A DNA stretch of 64,000 bases from Phycisphaeraceae bacterium (GTDB lineage: Bacteria > Planctomycetota > Phycisphaerae > Phycisphaerales > UBA1924): NCBI GenBank assembly GCA_023898685.1, contig CP060234.1, positions 1,302,001 through 1,366,000 on the forward strand, given 5' to 3'. A program made the translations under genes and the position numbers. The notes under the pieces were generated by a model. It made no database searches. It saw only the letters and a program-made list of their open reading frames with translations, and had not been told where the DNA came from. Numbering within the stretch: position 1 is the first letter of the stretch; every line of letters begins with the position of its first letter. Shown piece by piece: positions 24,743 to 35,484 of this stretch.

Positions 24743-26200
24743 CTACGCGGTTGTCGCGGGGCGCTCGATCGAGCGGAACATCGCGCGGCGGCGGAGGATG
24801 ATGAGCACCGCGCCGACGAGATAGAGGACGAACTCGATCGCGAGGCAGATGGTCATGGGGAGATAGTCGCCGAAGGGGCCGCCCGGGTAGGAGCCGTAGT
24901 TCACGATGGACGAGTTCTGGGTGGCGAAGCCCCCGTCGGGCTCTCCGTCCGGGGCCGCCGGTGGGAGTGAAGCGGGCGGCGGGGTTAGATACAGCGTGAG
25001 GTGCGGGCCCGGGCTCGTCTCGGCGTCGGCGATCAGGCCGGCGAGCTCGTCGATCCCGTCCCTGACATCGGTGTCGGCGTCGGTGAGGCCGGCCTCGTTG
25101 CGGGCGGCGAGCACGGCGGCGTGGTGGTCGCCCACCTGGAGTTCGCGTTTCTGATCGCCGTGCTCGAGATGCACGGTGTGGGCGGCGGGGTCGTAGTCCA
25201 TCTCGACGGGCCATCCGACGCTGGGGCTGAGGGTGAGGTGGACATGGGCGAGCGCGTGTGTGTCGTCGTCGGCGAACGCGAGCGCGATGCGGCCGCTGAA
25301 GCGGGGCGCGTGGTGGGTGGGATCTGTGACGACGGACTCGAACTGGTACTCGGCTTGGCCCAGGGTGGTGCGGCCGCTCGATGTGACGTCGAGCGAGAAG
25401 GGCTGCCAGGGGATGGGGCTGAACGGGGTGGTCGGCTGGAGTTGGGACGGGATGAGGCCCATGTTGTCGCTGCTGGTGGTCATCGGGTCGTTGCGGAGGG
25501 CGACGATCGAGCCGGCGAGCAACTGGGCCTCATGCTGCACGTAGGACGCCGTGACGTCGATGCCGGCCGAGGCGAGGAGTTGTGTTGCGGCCTGGTCGTC
25601 GAACACCTGGCCGTTGAGGGGCTGGGCGCCGCCCGTGGCCTGCCAGGCGCCGGTCGCCAGGTCGATGGTGGCGACCACACTGGGCCCGTGGTCCGGGCGG
25701 ACTGAGATCGAGAGCGTGCCGCTCTGGAGGCTCATGTAGTTCTGAACGGTGAGATCGGCGTCATAGCGCACGGTGTAGCCCGCCACGCCGGTGGGGGCGC
25801 CGGCGTCGTCGCGGATGGCCTCGAAGGTCTGGTTGCAGGTGAACTGCGAGGCGCCGCCGCCCATCGCGTAGCCCGCGGACATGACGAAGCCGAAGACGAT
25901 CCCGGCGAAGATGGTGTAGAGCACCGTCCATGAGACGAGGACCGACCAGACGCTCGGCCGGGCCTGCTTGGCGAGCGACTTGGTGAGGATACCGCCCCGG
26001 AGGTAGGGGTTCCCGCACTCGGGGCAGGTGTCGCGGTGGCCCGGGGTGACCTCGTAGCGGCAGACGCCGCAGACGGACTCAACGCGGCCCCGGAGCTGCC
26101 TGGGGAGGGTGAGGCCGCGGACGAGCGTGCCGACCATCGTCGCCAGCACGAGGACGACAATGGTGGCCCAGATCGCCATGGCGAGGAGTTCGAAGCCCAT
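24743..26200 (-). CDS. Zinc-ribbon membrane protein (paralogue of 27086-27589)
   Basis: A 485-residue protein: an N-terminal membrane helix, then GLTLPRQLRGRV, a four-cysteine zinc ribbon (CGVCRYEVTPGHRDTCPECG, about 46-65), GILTKSLAKQARPS, a second membrane pair, a long soluble Thr/Ala/Asp-rich domain of about 330 residues, and a last membrane helix followed by RRRAMFRSIERP. The part up to the second membrane segment aligns residue by residue with the smaller protein at 27086-27589. The start at 26200 was chosen by this alignment; no clear ribosome-binding site precedes it. Function unknown. The large middle domain is probably on the periplasmic side. Confidence 0.72.
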   Translation of the reverse strand: MGFELLAMAIWATIVVLVLATMVGTLVRGLTLPRQLRGRVESVCGVCRYEVTPGHRDTCPECGNPYLRGGILTKSLAKQARPSVWSVLVSWTVLYTIFAGIVFGFVMSAGYAMGGGASQFTCNQTFEAIRDDAGAPTGVAGYTVRYDADLTVQNYMSLQSGTLSISVRPDHGPSVVATIDLATGAWQATGGAQPLNGQVFDDQAATQLLASAGIDVTASYVQHEAQLLAGSIVALRNDPMTTSSDNMGLIPSQLQPTTPFSPIPWQPFSLDVTSSGRTTLGQAEYQFESVVTDPTHHAPRFSGRIALAFADDDTHALAHVHLTLSPSVGWPVEMDYDPAAHTVHLEHGDQKRELQVGDHHAAVLAARNEAGLTDADTDVRDGIDELAGLIADAETSPGPHLTLYLTPPPASLPPAAPDGEPDGGFATQNSSIVNYGSYPGGPFGDYLPMTICLAIEFVLYLVGAVLIILRRRAMFRSIERPATTA

Positions 26201-26449
26201 CGGGCCCAGTGTATCGGGTTTCGGCCGGACTTCCGAGGGACGAACGGGCGGGGGTCCACATATGGTCAAAATGCAAAAAGTGGGGTTACCCACCAATTTA
26301 TGGACAATACTTTCCTTTGTCTGGAATCCTGGTAGTTTGTGGGTTGATGGAGGGCCCGGGAAACCGGGTCGCGTTGGGCCGGTGTCGCCGGGCTGTGCTG
26401 GTTCGGGCCGGGCCGCAACGGGGAGACGCCGTTTCGAGAGGAGACAGAC

Positions 26450-27034
26450 ATGAAGACGGTTTCCGCATTGGCATTGGTGTGCGCGGCTGGCGCGGTGTAT
26501 GCGCAGCCGGCGGGCACGATCGACCTCGGCGCCCTGACCGGCGACATGGTCGTCTCGGGCTTCTTCGACGCCGGGCAGGTGGCGTGGTACAGCTTCACGG
26601 TGGGCGACATCAGCGCCCCGATCTACCTCGACCTGTCGACGAACGGCTCGACCAACCCGGACGGCAGCACGGCCGACACCGAGCTGGGCCTGTACGACTT
26701 CGCCGGCAACTTCATGATTACCGACGACGACGACGGCATCGGGCTGACGTCCGTGCTGACGTTCGGCGCGGGCTCGGGCCTGCTGCTGGGCGACTCGTTC
26801 AACCTGGGCGGCGACGGCATCGCCAACGGCGAGGACGGCAACCTGGGCGCGGGGACCTACTACCTCGCGATCGGCGAGTTCAACACGATCTTCGGCACGG
26901 CCGGCTGGGGCATCGACCAGTACGGCGACGAGGGCGTGAACTACACGCTGAGCATCTACCACAACGTCCCGGCCCCCGGGGCGCTGGGCGTGCTGGGCGT
27001 GTGCGGGCTCGTGTCGCTGCGTCGTCGGCGCTGA
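26450..27034 (+). CDS. PEP-CTERM-like secreted protein (PAPG-type sorting tail)
   Basis: A 194-residue protein with signal peptide MKTVSALALVCAAGAVYA and a beta-rich body. The C-terminus is VPAPGALGVLGVCGLVSLRRRR: a short Pro-Ala-Pro-Gly motif, a hydrophobic helix and a basic end, the tripartite form of exosortase substrates. Export by Sec, then cleavage and anchoring by an exosortase is expected; no exosortase gene is in the window. The body (SGFFDAGQVAWYSFTVGDI, then LGLYDFAGNFMITDDDDG) resembles bacterial pre-peptidase C-terminal-like beta domains. GAGAGGAGACAG precedes ATG 26450, and a strong terminator follows at 27061. Confidence 0.87.
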   Translation: MKTVSALALVCAAGAVYAQPAGTIDLGALTGDMVVSGFFDAGQVAWYSFTVGDISAPIYLDLSTNGSTNPDGSTADTELGLYDFAGNFMITDDDDGIGLTSVLTFGAGSGLLLGDSFNLGGDGIANGEDGNLGAGTYYLAIGEFNTIFGTAGWGIDQYGDEGVNYTLSIYHNVPAPGALGVLGVCGLVSLRRRR

Positions 27035-27060
27035 GCCGCAAGACGATTCTGATGTGCGCA

Positions 27061-27086
27061 AGCCGGCCCGAGGGGGCCGGCTTTTT
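27061..27086 (+). terminator. Rho-independent terminator after the PEP-CTERM-like gene
   Basis: AGCCGGCCC and GGGCCGGCT form a perfect 9-bp stem with a 4-base loop, followed by TTTTT. It lies 26 bases after the stop of the gene at 26450-27034 and ends at the stop of the convergent minus-strand gene. Confidence 0.9.
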
Positions 27087-27589
27087 CATGCGACGGCGTG
27101 ATCGCGGGCGCCCGTGTCGGCCCGCGGGGGTGGGGCGAAGAGGCGCGCTCGCCGCCTGAAGATCATCACGATCCCGGCGATGTACACGCCGAGCAGCACG
27201 AGCATCGTGCCCGCGATCGCCACGGCGAGGGCCACATCACCGAACCCGGCCGACCCCAGCACGGCGAGAGCGACGCTCGCAAGGCCGAGCACGACGAGCA
27301 TGACGAAGGTCCAGCCGGCCACAACGGTGCCGGCGGTGGGGCGCATCTTCTTGGCGAGGACGGGCGTGAGGATGCCGGCCTCGGCGTGAGGGCGGCCGCA
27401 CTCGGGACAGATCGCCTTGTGGCCCCAGGTGACGGGGTAGCCGCAGGCGCCGCAGACGCCGGCCGCCGAGTGGGCACGGAGTTCCTTCGGCAGCGTCAGC
27501 CCGTGCGCCATGGATCGGATCGCCGAATAGAGCAGCAGGAACAACAGGAAGGCGGGAAGCAGCGAGGCAAAGAAGAACGGCGACACCAT
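27086..27589 (-). CDS. Small zinc-ribbon membrane protein
   Basis: A 167-residue protein: N-terminal membrane helix (SPFFFASLLPAFLLFLLLYS), HGLTLPKELRAH, a zinc ribbon CGACGYPVTWGHKAICPECG (about 46-65), GILTPVLAKKMRPT, two further membrane helices and a basic end IFRRRARLF. It shares the whole plan of the N-terminal part of the protein at 24743-26200 but lacks the large soluble domain, so one derives from the other by gain or loss of that domain. The family is not recognised; such ribbon-plus-helix proteins are frequent in planctomycete genomes. Function unknown. Confidence 0.78.
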   Translation of the reverse strand: MVSPFFFASLLPAFLLFLLLYSAIRSMAHGLTLPKELRAHSAAGVCGACGYPVTWGHKAICPECGRPHAEAGILTPVLAKKMRPTAGTVVAGWTFVMLVVLGLASVALAVLGSAGFGDVALAVAIAGTMLVLLGVYIAGIVMIFRRRARLFAPPPRADTGARDHAVA

Positions 27590-27614
27590 GGTGCGATGAT
27601 AAGGGCACGTGGCT

Positions 27615-29144
<1,530 letters not shown>

Positions 29145-29325
29145 GGGGCCTCCGTGGGCGCGGACCGAGAGCCGGCCCTGCCCACACACTATCGGTCCAT
29201 ACGACCAGCACCTTTGTGGGCCGCCCCGGATTCTCTTTTTTCCCACACACGGCCCGATCGGGGGACAAACTCTTTGCCGGATGGTCTTCGGGGGCTACAT
29301 TGGCGTCCGTTCCGGAGGATGACCC

Positions 29326-31866
29326 ATGCCCAATTCGAGAATCGCGCTCCTCGCGGGAGCCTGCATCGCCGCTGTGGCCGTCGCCGATGACTTCACCTGG
29401 CTCGGCGGCCCCCTTGCGAGAAACGACGAGTGGAGCGACCCCGACCACTGGGACGGCCAACTCAACCTCTACCCCAGCACCCGGCAGGACCACGCGATCA
29501 TCGACGGCACCACGGTCTCCAACCCGGTGCTCGACATCGACGTCGCGATCGGCGCGGTGACCATCTCCGGCGGCGGCACGCTCGACACCAACGGATTCCA
29601 GTACAGCATCTTCAACTCCGGCGGGCTCTCCGGCGACACGATCGTCGGCGGCGCGGGCTCGCTGCTGCTCATCGTCGATGACCCGAACAACCCGACCGAC
29701 GCCGGCAGCGGTTTCATCATCAACAGCGGCGGCACGGTCCGCCTCGACACCGCGGTGCCCCCGGTCGTCTCGGCGCGGAGCCTCGACGTCAACAGCGGCG
29801 GCCTGTTCGAGGGCGCCGGCACGCTCGATCAGCTCGGGCGCACCGGGCCGGTCTCGATCGACGGCACGCTCCGCGTTACGGGCGGCACGCTCACCTGCAA
29901 CCCGTGGGATTCCGGTGTCGTGTTCGACTGGGACGGCTCGTCCAGCCACGGGACGATTGAGATCAAGGACGACTCGTCGCTCGTCTTCGCCATGCCCGTC
30001 GAGCCGCAGTTTGACGGCATCATCGAGCTGGGCGACAGCGCGATGCTGGACGTGCAGAACACCTGGAGCCTGTCGGGCAACGCGGTGCTCAGAGTCTTCA
30101 GCGCGCCCGCCACACCGGCGACAATCAGCGGATCGAGCCTGACCATCAACGGCACGGTCGATCTGGCGACCGGCTCGCTGGTCCTCAACGCCCCGACCAC
30201 GGTGAGCCCGGGCGCGACCATCCTCCTCCTCGCGGGCAAGTTCCTCCGCTTCGACAGGCCGGCGACGATCGACTCCCCCTCGGTCTTCTTCCCGAGCACC
30301 ACCCGCGGCACGCTGATCGTCAGGAACGATGTGACCATCGGATCGGGCACAGGCGCCTTCGACATGGACGGCCTCGCCGAGGACGGGGCGATCGAGATCG
30401 ACGGCTCGTTCAGTTGGCTCACGATCGACGTCGGCCAGCTCGACCTGTCCGGCGACACCTTCAACGGCTCGCTCGCCATCAACGGAGGCGAACTCGATGT
30501 CACCGTCGCCGACGGCGAGTGGGAGATGGCGGGAGACCTGCTCTTCTCCGGCAGCGGGGGCGGGGATATCCGCGGCGGCGACCGCGTGCGGATCAGCGGC
30601 ACGGTCGAGACAGCCGCGTACGGATACATCAGCACCGATGTCGTCTTCGCCCCGGGATCCGTGGTGACGCTGGGATCGGGGCACGGGCTGGAATGCCAGG
30701 GCCCTCAGACGACGCTCGACGGTGTCACGGTCACCGGCGCCATGAGCAACCTCTGGCTCCGCAGCGAGAATGTCGATGTCATCGGGGCCACCACGATCAG
30801 TTCCGACGAGCCGGTCGTCCTCGCTGACGATACCACTATCGACATCTCGGCCCCCTTCATCATCTCCTCCGGCCTCCAGTCGTGGCCCTCGGGCCCCGCG
30901 ATCCAGGGAACGACGATCATTCGGGCCGGCGGCGTGCTCGATGTCGACGATCCGAACGATCAGACCCAGACCGTCGCGGGCGTGCTCGAGCTCCACGGCA
31001 CGAGCGACGCCGGTGGGGCTGTGCTGCTCCGCGGTGAGCGGTTCAGCCTGCAGGGCCCGACAAATGTCTCGGGCCTCGTGATCGTTGAGTCGTCGATCGA
31101 CCTCGCCGGCACGCTGACCTTCGGGGCCAACTCCGGGCTCACGCTCCGCGGCGGGACGACGGATGAGCCCAACGTCGTCGCCGCGAGCGCGGTCATCCCG
31201 TTCAACCCGCTCTTCCCGTTTATCAGCATCGAGGCGCCGACCCTCGTCGAGGCAACGGCCTCGCTGGGCCTGGGCACCGGTGTGTACGTTCAGACCGATG
31301 GCGAACTGACGCTCGAGGCGGAGACCGACGCCGGCCTGCAACTCGCCAACAAGGGCCTGCTCCGGCTCGGTGAGCCTGGCCAGCCGATCGGCACGGTAGA
31401 CGCGGGATCGTTCCTGCAGTTCCCCACCGGCACACTCGTGGTCCGGGTCGGGCCGGGCGGCGCGAGCCTGCTGCGGGTTTCCCAGTCTGTCCCCCTGGTG
31501 CCCGCGACCGCGACCGTCGACGGCGAACTGGTCGTCGAACTCGAAGACGGCTTCGTGCCCGGCGGAGGTGATCTCTACACCATTATCACTTCAGACATGA
31601 ACATCGGCTTGTTCGATACGGTCACGGGGCCGGCCAACATGACGGTCCTCTACGGGGCGACGAGCGTGGTGCTGCTGTTCTCCGACGCGGGCTGCAACGC
31701 CGCCGATATCGCCGAGCCGTTCGGCATCCTCGACCTCGCCGATATCGGCGCGTTCGTCGCCGGGTTCGTCGGGAACGAGCCGATCGCGGACCTGAACTCG
31801 GACGGCGTGTTCGACCTTGCTGACATCGGCCTCTTCGTCGCCGCGTTCACCGCCGGCTGCCCATAG
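29326..31866 (+). CDS. Large beta-solenoid GC-type dockerin domain-anchored protein
   Basis: An 846-residue secreted protein. The signal peptide runs to about residue 21 (ACIAAVAVADD). The region around 22-90 reads like an autotransporter-associated repeat (FTWLGGPLARNDEWSDPDHW; VLDIDVAIGAVTISGGGTLD), followed by about 650 residues of Gly/Thr/Asp-rich beta-strand repeats. The last 57 residues are the dockerin-like tail (CNAADIAEPFGILDLADI, then ADLNSDGVFDLADI and GCP). It starts a run of six plus-strand secreted proteins. GGAGGATGACCC precedes the start. No catalytic residues are recognised; a surface or matrix role is likely. Confidence 0.87.
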   Translation: MPNSRIALLAGACIAAVAVADDFTWLGGPLARNDEWSDPDHWDGQLNLYPSTRQDHAIIDGTTVSNPVLDIDVAIGAVTISGGGTLDTNGFQYSIFNSGGLSGDTIVGGAGSLLLIVDDPNNPTDAGSGFIINSGGTVRLDTAVPPVVSARSLDVNSGGLFEGAGTLDQLGRTGPVSIDGTLRVTGGTLTCNPWDSGVVFDWDGSSSHGTIEIKDDSSLVFAMPVEPQFDGIIELGDSAMLDVQNTWSLSGNAVLRVFSAPATPATISGSSLTINGTVDLATGSLVLNAPTTVSPGATILLLAGKFLRFDRPATIDSPSVFFPSTTRGTLIVRNDVTIGSGTGAFDMDGLAEDGAIEIDGSFSWLTIDVGQLDLSGDTFNGSLAINGGELDVTVADGEWEMAGDLLFSGSGGGDIRGGDRVRISGTVETAAYGYISTDVVFAPGSVVTLGSGHGLECQGPQTTLDGVTVTGAMSNLWLRSENVDVIGATTISSDEPVVLADDTTIDISAPFIISSGLQSWPSGPAIQGTTIIRAGGVLDVDDPNDQTQTVAGVLELHGTSDAGGAVLLRGERFSLQGPTNVSGLVIVESSIDLAGTLTFGANSGLTLRGGTTDEPNVVAASAVIPFNPLFPFISIEAPTLVEATASLGLGTGVYVQTDGELTLEAETDAGLQLANKGLLRLGEPGQPIGTVDAGSFLQFPTGTLVVRVGPGGASLLRVSQSVPLVPATATVDGELVVELEDGFVPGGGDLYTIITSDMNIGLFDTVTGPANMTVLYGATSVVLLFSDAGCNAADIAEPFGILDLADIGAFVAGFVGNEPIADLNSDGVFDLADIGLFVAAFTAGCP

Positions 31867-32213
31867 GCGGCTTTCGCTGGTTCCTTTCGGCGAGAGCGAG
31901 CCGCCGGCATCCAGGAAATCGGGCTCCCTGCCGGTTGGCGCCGCAGTCCGTGCGGCGCGTCTCGGGAGACCGCGGACGAATCGAGGACAATGGATGATGA
32001 AGATTCGGGGGTGGCGTGCCACAGCGCGTCGACCGTGGAAGAAAGCGAGGGCGTGTTGCGCGGGTGGCCGGCGTGCGGGCCGGCCACGTCCGAAAATGTG
32101 AAGAAACTCGACGACCTTCTTTCGGAATCGAGCCGGGCGCTTGGCTCGCGGGCATCGCCTGGGATGATGGGGGGCGCTGAACCGGCGCCTGTATTCGTCT
32201 GGAGGAGAAGCCG
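31867..32213. other. Intergenic region between two dockerin genes
   Basis: This 347-base gap contains a GC-rich stem right after the stop (GGCGGCT...AGCCGCC, 31864-31905) that may stop transcription although it lacks a T run, and GGCCGGCGTGCGGGCCGGCC (a small hairpin near 32066-32085). The ribosome-binding site GGAGGAG for the next gene is at its end. No reading frame with coding character was found. Confidence 0.5.
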
Positions 32214-33668
32214 ATGCGCCGCATGACCGTCTTGCTCGTCGTTTCCGGCTCGATGCTCGCGGGGTCCGCCCACGCCGGCCCCGGAGACCTGCTCCACCGC
32301 CTGCTGCCCGACACCGGCTACGACGCGTTGCAGTATGGATCAGATGTGAGCCTGAAGGGCGGGCTTGGGCTGATCGCGGGCGAGGGGATCTTCTCGACGC
32401 CCACGCCGGGCGGGGCGTGGCTGGTGGATGGGGCGACCGGCGTCCAGCTCGCGACGTTCGGGCAGCCCGTACGGCCCGAGGGCGGGGACCCGGTCGACGC
32501 CCAGTTCTTCGGCGTGGGGATCAGCGGGCCGATCGCGCTGCCTTCGGGCACGGCCCCGGTCGCGGTGATCGGCACTGTGGAGATCGCGCCGTGCAACTGC
32601 TACCGCGACCTCGTCCGGGTGTTCGACCTCGCCGATCCCACGAATCCCGCGTTGCTGTGGACTATCCGGCCCGACGATTATCAGTACGACGACGACTTCA
32701 GCAGGGCCATCGCGATCGATGGATCGGTGGCGCTGATCGGGGCGCCTTCGAATGATCAGAACGGCGCGCTCGCGGGCGCGGCCTACCTCTACGACCTCAC
32801 CACGGGCACGCAGCTCTCCAAGCTGGTCGCGAGCGACGGCGAATCGCTCGACCAGTTCGGCTACTCGGTCGACCTCGACGGGGGGCTCGCGATCATCGGG
32901 GCGCGGTGGGAGAGCCAGGTGGCGAGCCGGGCGGGGGCGGCGTACCTGTTCGACGTTTCCGATCCGCAGCATCCGGTCGAGCTCGCCAAGCTGGTGCCGG
33001 CGGACGGGACTGAGCAGGACTACTTCGGGTGGAGCGTCGCGATCAGGGGGACGGTCGCCGCCGTCGGCTCGATCTTCGATGATGATCTGGGGCTCGACTC
33101 GGGGGCGGTGTACACGTACGACGTGTCGGACCCGGCGAACCCGGTCTTCGCAGCGAAGGTGCACAACGAGAACGGCGGCGCGAACGACGACTTCGGTTGG
33201 GCGGTGGCGCTCGACGGAGCGGGCGACGGCACGATCACCGCGGCGATCGGCGCTCGCACCGACGATCAGGTGGGCCCGGGAGAGGGGTCGGTGTCGATCT
33301 ACAACCTGACCGACCCGGCGAGCCCGGTGTTCGCCGGCAAGGCGTTGCCCAACCCGGTGACCAACAACGACGTGTTCGGCTGGTCGGTGGCGCTCGACGG
33401 GGGCGTGGCGCTGATCGGGGCGCCCGGGGCGGATGACCAGGGCAGCTCGTCGGGCGCCGCCTACTTCGTCGACGCGGCGCTGGGGCCGCCGCCCTGCAAC
33501 GCGGCCGACCTGGCCGAGCCGTTCGGGCTGCTCGATCTGGTGGATATTACGACATTTGTGTCCACTTTTACCTCGATGGACCCGGCCGGCGATCTGGACG
33601 GGAATGGGCTGTTCGATCTGGTGGATGTCACCATGTTCGTGGGCGCGTTCACCGCGGGATGCCCCTAG
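32214..33668 (+). CDS. FG-GAP-like repeat GC-type dockerin domain-anchored protein
   Basis: A 484-residue secreted protein. The signal peptide is MRRMTVLLVVSGSMLAGSAHA. Five or six repeats of the FG-GAP / integrin beta-propeller type follow, with the phrases DQFGYSVDLDGGLAIIGARW, DYFGWSVAIRGTVAAVGSIF and DVFGWSVALDGGVALIGAPG, each followed by GAAYLFDVSDP-like strands. A seven-bladed propeller of about 400 residues fits. The C-terminal dockerin tail (CNAADLAEPFGLLDLVDI to GCP) follows a short PPP linker. Propellers of this type bind ligands or calcium; the partner is unknown. GGAGGAG precedes ATG 32214. Confidence 0.87.
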   Translation: MRRMTVLLVVSGSMLAGSAHAGPGDLLHRLLPDTGYDALQYGSDVSLKGGLGLIAGEGIFSTPTPGGAWLVDGATGVQLATFGQPVRPEGGDPVDAQFFGVGISGPIALPSGTAPVAVIGTVEIAPCNCYRDLVRVFDLADPTNPALLWTIRPDDYQYDDDFSRAIAIDGSVALIGAPSNDQNGALAGAAYLYDLTTGTQLSKLVASDGESLDQFGYSVDLDGGLAIIGARWESQVASRAGAAYLFDVSDPQHPVELAKLVPADGTEQDYFGWSVAIRGTVAAVGSIFDDDLGLDSGAVYTYDVSDPANPVFAAKVHNENGGANDDFGWAVALDGAGDGTITAAIGARTDDQVGPGEGSVSIYNLTDPASPVFAGKALPNPVTNNDVFGWSVALDGGVALIGAPGADDQGSSSGAAYFVDAALGPPPCNAADLAEPFGLLDLVDITTFVSTFTSMDPAGDLDGNGLFDLVDVTMFVGAFTAGCP

Positions 33669-33781
33669 CTCATCCCGATCGGGGCGAGCTCTCGCTTTTC
33701 CTGTTTGGGGAGCCCCCCCTGTTCTGATATCATCTCCCAACGGGCTGTTTGTGTGCCCGCGCCATGGAAGGGGTGGGATCG

Positions 33782-34180
33782 ATGGTTCGCCTGATGACAA
33801 TCACCGCGGCATTGGTCACGTCGTCGGCCCTCGCGGGCCCGGACTATTCGATCAATTGGTACACCATCGACGGCGGCGGCGGCACGAGCGCCGGGGGCGG
33901 CTACACGCTCAGCGGCACGATCGGCCAGCACGACGCGTCGAACGCCATGACGGGCGGCGCCTACACGCTGACCGGCGGGTTCTGGGCGGGCGTGGGGGCG
34001 GGCCCCTGCAACGCGGCCGACATCGCCGAGCCCTATGGCATTCTCGATCTCGTCGACATCACCACGTTCGTGTCGGGGTTCCTCGGGACGGACCCGATCG
34101 CGGACCTCAACTCGGACGGCCTTTTCGACCTCACGGACATCAACCTGTTCGTGACGACGTTCCTCGCGGGCTGCCCATAA
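33782..34180 (+). CDS. Small GC-type dockerin protein
   Basis: A 132-residue protein made of a signal peptide (LMTITAALVTSSALAG), a 45-residue beta module with the planctomycete phrase GGGYTLSGTIGQHDA and GGAYTLTGGFWAG, and a complete dockerin tail (CNAADIAEPYGILDLVDI to GCP). This is nearly the minimal form of the architecture in the cluster. Start 33782 was chosen for GGGGTGGGATCG just upstream; an ATG at 33764 lies in a different frame, and in-frame upstream ATGs would put the signal peptide out of place. Function unknown. Confidence 0.83.
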   Translation: MVRLMTITAALVTSSALAGPDYSINWYTIDGGGGTSAGGGYTLSGTIGQHDASNAMTGGAYTLTGGFWAGVGAGPCNAADIAEPYGILDLVDITTFVSGFLGTDPIADLNSDGLFDLTDINLFVTTFLAGCP

Positions 34181-34314
34181 CAGAGCGATTGTCGCGTGCC
34201 CTCGGCGCCGGCTGCACCTGCGTTCACGCGTGGGCCGGTGGCGGCACGCATCCGTCTTGAGTCCCCTTATTCGTCCGGCCGCACTTCGCCGCCCGAGCCA
34301 GGAGTAAAGAGAAC

Positions 34315-35310
34315 ATGAGCGCACAGATCACCCCGCGGATCGGGGCGGTTGTCATCGCCGCCGCTTCCGGCCTTGTCGCCCCCGCCGCGGCCCAGACCGT
34401 CGCGACGGCCGCGATCATCAAGATTCAGTTCTACCAGCAGACCTCGGCGACCGAGGTTTCGCTGCTCCCGGCGGCGGCGGTTCCGTTCGGGTTCAACGCG
34501 GACGTGGAGGGCGAAGACATCGGGCTGTTGGATCCCGCCCCCGCTATCACGGGGCCGATCAGCGTGCCCGAGCCCACCCACAACGGCGGCGTGCTGGGGT
34601 ACAACGCGGGCGACGACGTGTGGGCGTATGGCGCGCCCGATTTCAACGACTATGGCACAGAAACGCTCGTGGAGCTCGACGCGCTGTTCGGCGAGGGGGA
34701 CTACACCTTCACCGTCAGCGGGGTCACCATCCCGCTGCACCTGGGTCCGGTGTCCTACCCAGCCGCGGCCCCGCTCATCACACTGACCGGGGGTTCCTGG
34801 GACAACGGCGTCTACCGCATCGCGCCGGACACCGAGCTCACGCTCACCTCGAGCACATTCACCGAGTTCGACAACGGCGCCGACGGCGCGGCCTCTCTCG
34901 AGATCTACGGCGACGACTACGGGGACGGGCTGTTCGTGCTGTCGACCGACACCTCGGCGAGCGAGCTGACGATCGTCGTGCCGGCGGGGTCGCTCACCGA
35001 GGGGATGACCTACTTCGCCGGGGCTTTCCACACGCTTGCGACCGATTTCACCGACGCGATTCCGGGGTTGCCCGGGGCGCTCGCCGCGGCCGGCTACGAG
35101 AAGGACACCGAGTTGATGATCGTCGTCGGGCCGGTCAATGACTGCGCCGCCGACTTTGACGGCAATGGGCTGCTCGATCTCGCCGACATCATCGCCTTTG
35201 TCACGGCCTTCTCGACGCAGAGCCCCGCCGCCGACTTCGACGGCAACGGGCTGTTCGACCTGGCCGACGTGATCGCGTTCGTCACGGCGTTCCAGGCGGG
35301 GTGTCCGTAG
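34315..35310 (+). CDS. GC-type dockerin protein with two intact EF-hand loops
   Basis: A 331-residue secreted protein. The signal peptide ends near VAPAAAQTV. The body has no recognised family; it includes EVSLLPAAAVPFGFNADVEG and GDYTFTVSGVTIPLHLG, a beta-sandwich-like pattern. In the C-terminal tail both calcium loops are canonical: DFDGNGLLDLAD and DFDGNGLFDLAD, each followed by an identical helix type (IAFVTAF). Other tails in the window have lost the first loop. This one is the closest to a true type I dockerin. The start follows AGGAGTAAAGAG. Confidence 0.85.
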   Translation: MSAQITPRIGAVVIAAASGLVAPAAAQTVATAAIIKIQFYQQTSATEVSLLPAAAVPFGFNADVEGEDIGLLDPAPAITGPISVPEPTHNGGVLGYNAGDDVWAYGAPDFNDYGTETLVELDALFGEGDYTFTVSGVTIPLHLGPVSYPAAAPLITLTGGSWDNGVYRIAPDTELTLTSSTFTEFDNGADGAASLEIYGDDYGDGLFVLSTDTSASELTIVVPAGSLTEGMTYFAGAFHTLATDFTDAIPGLPGALAAAGYEKDTELMIVVGPVNDCAADFDGNGLLDLADIIAFVTAFSTQSPAADFDGNGLFDLADVIAFVTAFQAGCP

Positions 35311-35484
35311 GGCGGGGCTTCGGCGGTGAGGGTCGGGCGTGGACCCCGGGGGCCGCTTTCGGGCGAGGCGAGCGCGGGGGGCCTTTGTTCTGCGCCCGCC
35401 GGGCGGATTTGTGTTGTTCGGCGTGCACCCTTGATGTAGATTGCTCCATCCCGCCGGCCACGGTGGGGATGGAGGGACCCGTCC

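Noticed and set aside
26201..27061. Extension of the zinc-ribbon gene start from 26200 to 27061
   Set aside because: That part is antisense to the PEP-CTERM-like gene and reads as shadow sequence; the paralogue at 27086 aligns from about 26200.
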